From Nemertoderma westbladi (Eukaryota; Xenacoelomorpha; Nemertodermatida; Nemertodermatidae), in contig JAUCBJ010004955.1 of NCBI GenBank assembly GCA_032718475.1, forward strand, positions 41,318 through 105,317: a stretch of DNA of 64,000 nucleotides, read 5' to 3'. The notes below the pieces were generated by a model that was given only the letters and a program-made list of their open reading frames with translations, was not told the DNA's origin and made no database searches. Shown here piece by piece: positions 55,558-64,000 of the stretch; the first letter of the stretch is position 1; the number at the start of each line of letters is the position of its first letter. Both the position numbers and the translations under genes were made by a program.

Positions 55558-56110
55558 GCTTAAAATAGGTTAATTATTAACCTAGTGTTTGTGTTGAGTC
55601 ATAAATACTGTACTGTAGGAATCGTCATTGGACTTCCTACAGTACAAACAAATTTCAATTGTTATTTATGTTTTGGTTTCTTTTATACTGGCGACCAATA
55701 CGTTTGAACTGATTAATTTTTAACTGCCTGAATACTATTTACTCAATACAACCAACTACGTAAGTTAATTGTTAGTTAATTCACCTTATACATAATTATA
55801 ACTACGTTACTACGTAATGCAAGTTAGTCCAAAACAAATGTATATTCTTTTGTATAACGATATATAGTCTAATTAATTACTCTAATAGGTATGCAGTGTT
55901 GTTAGTTGTGTAACCTTACATGCAAGGGTTTTATACAAAATCTATTGTTCATTCTTTTCTTAAATGTTCCTTTTAAACTACTACATGTAAAATGGGCAAT
56001 ATACGGTTTTTTAGCTCATTAATTTGCTGTAGGCTATATCAGATCGGGCCTTTTACGTGGTTTTTAAGGCATTTATGCTGCTATTCTTTCGTTTAAAACC
56101 AAGCATTCTT
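55558..56110. other. Gene-free spacer
   Basis: AT-rich, no supported gene; contains repeated TACGTAA and GTTAATT strings only. Confidence 0.45.
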
Positions 56111-56124
56111 GACGATACATGGTT
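56111..56124. repeat. Candidate target duplication of LINE A copy 2, left
   Basis: GACGATACATGGTT, found again at 62,265-62,278, 15 bp after the (GTA)n tail of LINE A copy 2. The gap makes the assignment tentative, and a related string (GGTGATACGCGG) follows at 62,338. Confidence 0.5.
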
Positions 56125-56232
56125 CCAAATTAGAAACAGGGGACTTCACACCTGCAACTCCATAGAAGCATTAATTCCAATAATAAAGCGAGTGGATTAG
56201 ATGAAATCCCTGCAGAGGTATGGAAAACAGGA

Positions 56233-56724
56233 GTGCTAAACAGACCATTATTGAATGTTTGCAACCGGATGCTGAAAGGGGAAAAGCCACCAACAATTTT
56301 GACTAAAGGTCAACCAAAGCCTCTCCCCAAGAAAGGAGACCTCGGCATACCAACAAACTATCGTGGGATCTGTCTGCTTGTGGTAGCTGCCAAAATATGC
56401 AACAATATGATTCTATATAGAATTAAACCTCACAAACTGCTGCGCGGGATGCGTAAGAGCCAAAACGGATTTCGACCAAATATATCAACAATAGCTCAGA
56501 TACTTGCGCTACGGAGACTGATTGAAGGAATTAAGTCAAAGAATCTCACCGCTGTCCTGACTTTTGTGGACTTCAAGAAGGCATTCGACTCCATCCATAG
56601 AGGCCGAATGTTTGAAATACTAAGAGCTTATGGAATACCAGAAGTAATTGTTGCTGGCATTGGATTGTTATATTGTGACACAGAAGCTCAAGTACTCTCA
56701 CCAGATGGTGAAACTGAGTCTTAG
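56233..56724 (+). pseudogene. LINE A copy 2 RT fragment, 5' side
   Basis: A 163-codon frame matching the family A RT: LPKKGDLGIPTNYRGICLLV, QNGFRP, VDFKKAFDSIHRGRMF and LYCDTEAQVLSPDGETES. It ends at a TAG made at the junction with LINE B copy 3 (GAGTCTTAGTGAAAC). Residues differ from copy 1 at scattered sites, with a small rearrangement (KLLRGMRKSQ) before QNGFRP. Confidence 0.85.
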
Positions 56725-56916
56725 TGAAACTTAGTCTGCGTGCTAGCAGAACAACGAAATCTGCCTTGCCGCAGCATGACTGGTCCTCTCTGTTGCAAAG
56801 CCAAGTGTGAGATCCAGCAGCAGCAGCCGAGCAACAGGTATGAGGTTCTTGCCTCTGAGGCAGCTGATCACTGCGAGGGCTATACTGCCTTCACAGAAGC
56901 AGTTAAGTTAGCAGCT

Positions 56917-58809
56917 GCAGAAACTCCAGAAAAAGAACAACATTATAAAAAATATAGAAACATACTTACAAATACTCTGAGAAAAGCACAAAAAAAATAC
57001 TTCGAAAGGGAATTTGAAAAAAACAAGCACAACACAAAAAAAACTTGGCAAACTATAAATAGTGCACTAAATAGATCCAAACAATTAAATTCTCCAAAAA
57101 AAATAATAACATCAACTATAACAGGCAAAAAAATAACAATAACGGATACAAAATCTATAGCCAACAACCTCAATGAGCACTTTGCAAATATAGGTCCCCA
57201 ATTAGCAGAACAAATTCCAAAAACTAATAGAAATCCAATACGTTTTATTAGCCATCGCAAATCAAACTCCTTCCATTTATCAGAAACCACAAATATTGAA
57301 GTAATATATAACATACTAGACTTAGACAACAATTGCTCCACAAACGACCCTTTTCCAACTAAAATATTAAAAATCATAGCATACGACCTAGCCCCACATT
57401 TAACACATCTAATTAACATATCAATAAACAACGGGTTCTTTCCTAAAATATTAAAAAACGCAAAAATTACTGCAGTATTCAAATCAGGCGACCCATCAGA
57501 TAGAAACAATTATCGACCGATTTCCGTACTACCCTTATTTAGTAAAATTTTCGAACGTATAATAAATACTCAACTACTAAGCTACTTAGATAAATACTCA
57601 ATACTGACAGATGCACAACACGGCTTTAGGAAAAAATGATCTACTGATGCTCTACTAACGGCGACTGAACGACTTCGAGAAACTCTAGACTCACAGGACT
57701 CATGCTGCCTAATATCTATCGACTTAAAGAAGGCCTTTGACACTCTAAACCATGACATACTTCTCAAAAAACTAGACCAATATGGAATACGAGGCCTTGC
57801 CCACAAACTTCTATCCAGCTTTCTTTCTGACAGAACACAAACTGTTGTACTAAATAATATAAACTCTGATCCGCTAACTCCCACCTGTGGTACACCCCAA
57901 GGTGCTATTCTAAGCAGTACCCTCTTCTTACTCTATATAAACGACTTACCAAACTGCACGTCTCTTATTACTACACTGTTCGCTGACGACACAAACCTCT
58001 TATACACACACAGAAACCCAAATACGTTAATTTCCACTATCAATGACGAACTACAGAAACTAGACGAATGGCTAAAAGACAACAGACTATCATTAAATCT
58101 AAAAAAAACAGAATATCTCATTTTCTCAAATAAATTAAAGAATCCCCCCTCAGACACTATCAAGATCAATAATGCAAATATAAACATCAAAACTGAAACA
58201 AAATTTTTAGGCATCTGGATAGATAATAAATTGACCTGGAAAAACCATTGTGCTTACGTCCTAAAAAAAATCTCTAAATCATGCGGTATATTTTATAAAA
58301 TTAGACACATACTACCACTAAAAGTATTAAAAATGTTATATTTCTCGCTAATCCATCCTTACATATTATATGGTATAATATTGTGGGGAAGTGCTTATAA
58401 CAAATATATAAATCCAATCCGTGTCAAAATAAATAAAATAATACGAGCAATAACCTTCAACCACTTCCAAGCTCATTCCATTCCGATCTATAAATACCTT
58501 AATATCTTGCCAATCGAAAATCTATATAACCTAGAAGTAACAAAACTTATGTGGGACATTTACAATAACAAAAAAAAGCAATTTATAACGGCCCTATTTA
58601 CACAAACTTCAGATATCCACAATTATACAACTCGATCCACTACATCCAAAAACTACTTTATTCCACGTACCAGACTAATATCAACCCAAAGCTCTCTAAA
58701 ATACAGCGGTGCAATCATATGGAACTCACTAAAAACAGAATTTAAAATGTGCAAATCAAAAAACACACTAGCTAGAAAATTAAAACTTCATATGTTAAGT
58801 GAACTTTAA
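56917..58809 (+). pseudogene. LINE C reverse transcriptase with one nonsense codon
   Basis: The frame runs from the insertion point to 58,809, broken only by TGA at 57,637, where related LINEs usually have Arg after GFRKK. RT blocks: FKSGDPSDRNNYRPISVLPL, FGFRK-like HGFRKK, SIDLKKAFDTLNHDILLKKL, GTPQGAILSSTLFLLYINDL, LFADDTNLLYTH, SLNLKKTEYLIFSN and FLGIWIDNKLTWKNH. A C-terminal region ends KLKLHMLSEL. The upstream open segment 56,740-56,916 is LINE B text joined in frame by the insertion, not part of LINE C. The endonuclease domain is missing, so even without the stop it is a truncated copy. Confidence 0.85.
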
Positions 58810-59470
58810 TTCCAATATAGTTGCGTATCACTATTAAATTATAAAATAAATGAAAATTATCCTAAATTTCGTAACTTCGTAATGCTATCACTCCATCGTC
58901 ATCGTCAACGCTATTTGCATCATGACTAAATAATATATGAACTAACATTTTTTTTTTTTTTTATTTACACCGTAAACGAAATTTAAAATAAAATTAAAAT
59001 TGCAATTTCGGCACAATACAATACAGTTACTATTATTAGAAAAATAAACTTAAAATAAAATTTAAAACTGAAATTTCGGCACATTACAATACAGTTACTA
59101 TTATTAGAAAAATTGCACTGATATATGGCATCGCAGAATATACTCAGGATCACTGGCCGACATCACCATAATAACCCAACCGGTGTACCACATCACGATT
59201 CTCTGAGAAAAAGAAGGTAAGAGGCAAAACTAGCTATGCTACTGCTTTCTCTCCTTTTTTTTTTGAAAAGAACATAAAAAGAATAACGCACCCCCTAAAA
59301 CCATATTACATCAGAACAAAACAAAAATTACAAACAAACGTTCACCTGTGCAATGATTTTATAATTAAATATTGTGGTATCCCATTATGCGAATAATACA
59401 CGAGCTCGTTCGAGCTCCATTGATTGATTGATTGATTCCTGTATACCCTCGAAACAGGAAAAAGGCCCCC
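56917..59470 (+). mobile_element. LINE family C (CR1/L2-like), 5'-truncated
   Basis: Inserted in LINE B copy 3. Coding text begins near KEQHYKKYRNIL (about 56,930), and the 3' UTR contains two ~55-bp direct repeats (TTTCGGCACAATACAATACA, 59,007 and 59,072) and T-runs. Near the 3' end are (ATTG)n at 59,420-59,440 and a TTCCTGT...ACAGGAA hairpin. Microsatellite ends with hairpins suit CR1/L2-group LINEs. Exact edges were not fixed. Confidence 0.75.
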
Positions 59471-59703
59471 TCTGGACTGACGACAAAATTCAGATGTGAT
59501 GAAATGAAGCAGAAAGAGATAAGGCTCAGAAAGAGTCCCGACACAAACAGACTACAGCAGCCAATAATGCAGTTAAGGCTGCATCTAGGTCCCTGAACAG
59601 GCAGTACTCTGTTAATCTACAGGAGCTAATAAACCAACAGGTTGATGCCATCAATGATGCTGACGACAGCAGGAAATCATCCCAGGTATGGAAATCGATA
59701 AAC

Positions 59704-60957
59704 TTGCTTACTGGTCGGAAAAGCCAACCAACCACCAAGGTTAAGGCTGAATCACCAGCCGATCGCCTCAATGGTTGGAAAGCCCACTTTGAAAAGCTCC
59801 TCAAGAATGACAGGGTATTGCCCGATAATTTTATAAAAGTAAAAGTGTCCGAGTCTGTACTCCCAGATATTCCCATTGGCGATATCTCCTTTGCAGAAGT
59901 GAGGGCTGCTGCAAAGAGCAAGATCAATTGCGCCAGTGGAGTAGATGGTGTTCCCCCTGAGGTCTTTAAAATACCCGAGTGTTTAAAACTCATCTATCCC
60001 ATCATAGTAGACATGTACCGAACAACAAGAGTCCCACAAGAAATGAAAACAAATAAGTTGGTGCCAGTTCCCAAGAAGGGCAACCTAACACTCTATGGTT
60101 CTTTTCGGGGAATCTCATTGATCTCGATTGCTGCAAAGCTATACACAATAGAATTCTATTAAATCATATCAGGGATCCCATTGAGAGACTGCTCCATGGA
60201 AATCAGAACGGGTTCCGTAAAGGTCATGGGACCATGGAGCCCATTTTGGCATTTAAAAGGATAATTGATGACTTATCAAAAAAGATAGTCACCTGGCTGT
60301 TCTCTTTGTTGACTTCAGCATACTTTCATTATATGGGATTCCTGATGAAATTATTGCAGCGATCAGATCAGTATACAATAGTTCGACAACAGTTGTGTCT
60401 ACTGTTGATGGTGACACAGAACCATTTGAAGCGTTATGGGGCGTCCTCCAGGGAGACACACTTGCGCCTTTCTTGTTCATAATTGTGGTTGACTATGTTC
60501 TACACATAGCCTTAGATCATCATAATCATGGTGGGGTGATGATAACTCCACCTACTGGCTCCAGAAGTCGAGGAAATCCTGCCAAGTACCTAACTGATCT
60601 AGCTAACTGCTGATGACTTAGGAGTACTCTCAGAATCACTAGAGGTAGCCCAATGGCTCCTCAGCTCATTAGAACAGGCTGCTTCTAGTATTGGTCTTTT
60701 TATTAACTCCAAAAAGACTCCAAAAAATTTTGACAGTTAACTTTGAAAGTCGTCAGCAAGTCTCTGACCAAATGAGCATAAGTTCAAAAAATGGTATGCT
60801 TGAGTATGTGGACGACTTCTGTTACCTGGGATCATGGATCCGGGAGTCAGGTGATGACCTTCGAATAAGTCAGGGAAAGGCATGGGCAGCCTTAAATAGG
60901 CTTTCCAGGATTTGGAAGTCGCATAGAATTAATCGGAAACTTAAAGTCCAGCAGTAG
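59704..60957 (+). pseudogene. LINE B copy 3 RT remnants
   Basis: RT text in several frames: TGRKSQPTTKVKAESPADRL, ASGVDGVPPEVF and VPKKGNLTLYGSFRG up to about 60,160, where an inserted CA in TATACACAATAG breaks the frame. The FVDFFKAFDSVS block is deleted between 60,308 and 60,318. GVLQGDTLAPFLF remains at about 60,440-60,480. The FADD codons are disrupted near 60,600 (GATCTAGCTAACTGCTGATG). LGSWIRESGDDLRISQGKAW ends at 60,957 at a further deletion. Clearly inactive. Confidence 0.82.
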
Positions 60958-61416
60958 TTCCAGTACTCCTCTATGGGAGTCCATGCTGGGCTCTAACTGC
61001 TGAGGACACCAAATCTCTGGATGGCACATTCAAAATAATGCTATGCCGGGTTCACTGTCACTTCACAAGACACACATATCCAACCAGAGACTATATTGGA
61101 GGTGTCTTATTGGTTCCTCCATGCTTGACATTAGAACAAAGCTGCCTCCGCTTTGCAGGACATTGCTTTCGCCATGAGGACCAGCCAGTGCGTAATCTTG
61201 TGCTTTGGCAGTCTCATGGAGTGAATAAGCATGGTGGACAGCCCATGACTTTCTTGCGACGCATCGTAAAGGACAGTGGCCTTGAAGATGCGGATGATTT
61301 AGCAAATGTCATGGGTGATAGGGAGTTGTGGCGGTGCAATTTTATCGACAAGCCAGCACAGCATTGTTAAAAATGCAGCTGAAATGCAGCATGCCGATCC
61401 TAGTAGTAGTATTAGC
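60958..61416 (+). pseudogene. LINE B copy 3 C-terminal region and tail
   Basis: Continues LINE B after a ~15-bp deletion. The frame at 61,038-61,370 carries LRFAGHCFRHEDQPVRNLVL, HGVNKHGGQPMTFLRRI, LEDADDLANVMGDRELWRCNF and IDKPAQHC. It serves as the model for the native family B C-terminus because no later element interrupts it here. The (TAG)n tail follows. Confidence 0.82.
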
Positions 61417-62249
61417 ACGCAATGAGGAGAGCCACAAAGGGTGAAGATCTGGGATTCACACTTCAAGAACGCAGAAGTAGTAGATATCCGGCAACTACAG
61501 TCACTGACACCGACTTTGCGGATGACAACGCCCTGCTCTCTAATACACGAGCCCAGCTTCTACTGAATAAAGTGGAGAGATCTGCTAAGGAGGTTGGATT
61601 GCATATAAATGCTACCAAGACCGAATTCATGACTTTCAATGTTAATGGAAACTTGATAACAAATGATAATAATTAACTAAGGAAGGTCGATGATTTCCAG
61701 TATCTTAGGTCATGGATAGAGAGCAGCAAAAAGGACATAGAAGTTAGGAAAGCAAAGGCATGTGTAGCTCTATCAAAAATGGATACCATCTGTAAATCAG
61801 ATCTCTCCAGGGACCTGAAGACTAAGTTCTTTAGAGCCACAGTGGAAAGTGTACTTTTATACAGGGGTGAGACCTGGACACTTGAAATCATTTGAACACC
61901 GAATTGATGGTTGCTACACAAGACTACTAAGGGCTGCCCTGGAGACAACACATGACAAACATCGAGCTCTATGGTACTATACCACCTGTATCAACCACCC
62001 TCCGTGAACACAGATTAAGATTCAGTGGTCACTGCTGGAGAAGTAAAGACGAGGTCATACCAGACCTACTTCTCTGGCAACCAAAACATAGTAAGCGTTC
62101 CTGTGGAACACCAGCTAGACCAGCTTGAAAGGGATACTGAACTTGAGAGAAACGAAATTGCGACAACTAAGGAAAATCGGGAAGCCTGGAAGGATCTCAT
62201 TTCCACTGTCTGAGTTCGCTCAACCTAGTAGTAGTAGTAGTAGTAGTAT
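61417..62249 (+). pseudogene. LINE A copy 2 RT C-terminal remnants and tail
   Basis: Resumes family A at ACGCAATGAGGAGAGCC with KGEDLGFTLQERRSSRYPAT, FADDNALLSN (DDN where copy 1 has DDI) and VGLHINATKTEFMTFNVNGN to a TAA at 61,674. Later pieces in other frames carry LRFSGHCWRSKDEVIPDLLL-like text and NEIATTKENREAWKDLISTV with a natural TGA stop near 62,211. Ends in (GTA)n. Confidence 0.82.
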
Positions 62250-62278
62250 TGTTCGAGTACGTTAGACGATACATGGTT

Positions 62279-63260
62279 TTAGTATTGATCACTTCATGTT
62301 AGTTAAACTACTTCCAGACTAAAACCCAGCATTCTTGGTGATACGCGGATTTGGCCTTAAAAGAGTACATACTTGGGGGTTGGTACTGGTACTGGTACCG
62401 TAGACACCTTCTCACCTTCAAAACGAAAGTAGTGATTATTCATCTTATGCCGCCTATACATCTTATTAAATATCTCGAGAAATAGTAAACAGTACTTTCG
62501 TTTTAAAGGTGTCACTATCTCATCCCTATTAAATCTAGCATTGTGATTCGAATGGTACCGGTATAATAAGATACTGTAAAGATACTTGCAATATGAGTAC
62601 CGGTAGCAGATGTTGGTCATATCCAGAGATATGGTTGGCTTGAGCAGTTGAATGGAAATATCAAATCACACGACTTAAATTAGAAAAAAATTCCTCCTTG
62701 TTTGTCAAATGTCTGTATTCAAATTATAGCGATTGCAGATAGTACCTACCCACCTCAATGATTGTATGGCTTTATCGCCCCTTGCACCTTTACCACCCTG
62801 GCCCTTGTCGCCCCTCAAATGGTCCTTTTCATTCATTCATCCGGATTTGTTCACACCGGTGGCTTTATTAAGTAAAATAAATAAAACAACATAAAATGGG
62901 AAGCTGATACAGAAGCTGAAATAAAGCTAAAATTAATTATAAATCAATTATAATTATTAATATGGCTAATTATGGTTCGTGTCCTGTTGATCTGAGCTCT
63001 CCAGTTAGAATAATAAATTAGTTATGCACTGCTCACGAAGTGTGAAATTCCCTTCTGCTGAGTTAAGTAGACGTAAAATATATAGGTAGATAAAGTGCCT
63101 TAAGGTTAGGCTTAATTTTGAAATATCTCGAAAATACGTTTTTAAGTTGTACTGGTGTGTTACTAACGATGTTTATTTCGGTAATCCTAATTCCCAGGAA
63201 TCCCTGTAATAATCAGAAAACACCTTTTCCTCGGATACGCCTGCTAGATGTTGCCCTAAG
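62279..63260. other. Gene-free region
   Basis: No supported gene or element end; several ACCGGTA words and a GGTACTGGTACTGGTACCG stretch at about 62,381. Confidence 0.45.
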
Positions 63261-63261
63261 A

Positions 63262-63930
63262 TCACGCTGAAAAGGTAATTAAACCTTCTGATTGCCAGTT
63301 GCCACAGTTAAACAAGGCATATATGGATTTCGTTCTGCTCCTCTGCACAAGGTGTTCAAATTTGTTACAGTCTAATAACGCATGCAGACTTTTATTACTT
63401 ACATAATTTCCCAATCTGAGAATTGATCGCATTGCCTTCCTGCAAGTTTTTGCCAGACTGTCAACAACAGAGTGACCTATGATCACTGCGCTGTACAAAA
63501 TTGATGGTAGGTAAATAGCACACCATATTAGTCCAGTCACGTCAATAGGAATATTTTCTGTTGCCAAACATCTGCTGTTTACTCTACAACATATCTTCTG
63601 CGTAAAGTGGTCCCTAATGTTGCGTTCAGTGGCTGGTAGTGTAAGTCCAACAATTTACAGGAGCTCACAGCATTTAACCTCTTCCCTAAATTCGACACTA
63701 TGTAGGATCTGGGGGGTTGTCTCGAGGGCATATTACAAAGTTAGTTTTGGTTAGATTGAGTTCTAGGTTATTAGTCCCGAAATATTCTTCACATATGTGC
63801 AATAACCGCTCGAATTCTCCCAGCAAATTAGCCAATAATATAATGTCATCAGCATAACTAATGGAGGGATATGCCTCATTGTTAATATGTAAACCTAACC
63901 CATGTGACTCGAGTTCCAAGAATATCCTAC
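63262..63930 (-). pseudogene. LINE reverse-transcriptase relic (minus strand)
   Basis: On the minus strand the text begins near 63,930 with RIFLELESHGLGLHINNE, then ISYADDIILLANLLGEFERL with the RT catalytic YADD, and LELNLTKTNFVICPRD up to a stop at 63,698. A second frame (63,262-63,567) continues with the C-terminal region (VTGLIWCAIYLPSILYSAVI, ILRLGNYVSNKS). It is 5'-truncated and lies directly against BEL leader sequence. The family resembles CR1/I-type LINEs but is not placed. Confidence 0.7.
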
Positions 63931-64000
63931 ACACTAATTACCTTCGGAAAGCACTGTACACTAAACCCTAAATTAGGTACAAGTACTTATACAACAAATA
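63931..64000 (-). mobile_element. Second BEL copy, leader fragment, inverted
   Basis: Read on the minus strand, these 70 bases match 33,018-33,086 of the BEL leader almost exactly (TATTTGTTGTATAAGTACTT ... CCGAAGGTAATTAGTGTG), with about two differences. The copy continues past the window edge, and the minus-strand LINE relic sits directly downstream of it. Confidence 0.88.

Larger units (their letters stand above)
56720..61416 (+). mobile_element. LINE family B copy 3, 5'-truncated, with LINE C inserted
   Basis: Starts in the endonuclease C-terminus (ACTTAGTCTGCGTGCTAGCAG, as at 28,999). It is interrupted by LINE C at about 56,925-59,470 and resumes with linker and RT text, ending at GATCCTAGTAGTAGTATTAG (about 61,398-61,416). 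The resumed part preserves the endonuclease-RT linker that copy 2 has lost. Numerous frame lesions. Confidence 0.85.
56125..62250 (+). mobile_element. LINE family A copy 2, 5'-truncated, with LINE B copy 3 inserted
   Basis: The 5' part (about 56,131-56,718) aligns with bases 560-1,150 of copy 1. The 3' part (61,417-62,249) aligns with copy 1 from about 1,225 to the (GTA)n tail. Between them sits LINE B copy 3; about 75 bp of family A are missing at the junction. Many indels and stops make it inactive. Confidence 0.88.

Overview
This is a repeat-dense eukaryotic (metazoan) nuclear window. Only two host genes are recognisable: an intact, intronless ribosomal protein eS10 (RPS10) reading frame (10,663-11,157, + strand) and the terminal exon of the V-ATPase proteolipid subunit c (52,447-52,835, - strand). 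Almost all the rest is transposable elements, their decayed relics, and tandem repeats. RTE-like, restriction-like-endonuclease and CR1/L2-like LINEs occur with BEL/Pao and Ty3/Gypsy LTR elements, a hAT-like DNA element and frequent TAGGCCTA and ACCGGT words. That mixture suggests an invertebrate, probably marine; the species cannot be fixed from the sequence.

Layout. 1-2.1 kb: RTE-type LINE family A (copy 1) with a (GTA)n tail, then a short minisatellite. 2.5-4.6 kb: GC-rich relic of a LINE with a CCHC and restriction-like endonuclease region. 4.6-6.1 kb: unique AT-rich DNA with small palindromes. 6,110-8,560: non-autonomous hAT-like element with an 8-bp target-site duplication (TSD) and clustered palindromic boxes. 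8.6-10.4 kb: two GC-rich inverted-repeat elements, one holding a pair of near-perfect palindromes. 10.66-11.16 kb: RPS10. 11.46-20.99 kb: about 250 copies of a 38-bp satellite. 21-25.4 kb: gene-poor DNA with old tandem repeats and a 14-bp minisatellite.

25.7-45.3 kb is a nested stack. LINE B copy 2 is inserted in LINE B copy 1 (14-bp TSD), and a 12.9-kb BEL/Pao-type LTR retrotransposon (1,214-bp LTRs, 5-bp TSD) is inserted in copy 2. The BEL element keeps gag and protease-like sequence, lacks reverse transcriptase and integrase, and carries unidentified reading frames in the env position. 45.7-47.2 kb: a second restriction-endonuclease LINE relic, hit by a compact, apparently intact Ty3/Gypsy element (47,172-51,999, - strand, 5-bp TSD) whose start codon spans the LTR/primer-binding-site junction.

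52.4-55.4 kb: V-ATPase exon, then, upstream of it in the gene, a 30-bp minisatellite with a 545-bp higher-order repeat. 56.1-62.3 kb is a second nested stack: a CR1/L2-like LINE (C) inside LINE B copy 3 inside LINE A copy 2. 63.26-64.0 kb: a minus-strand LINE relic abutting the 5' internal region of a second, inverted BEL copy that leaves the window.

No pathway or operon-like organisation is present. The window is best read as a history of nested insertion, target duplication and tandem amplification around two housekeeping genes.
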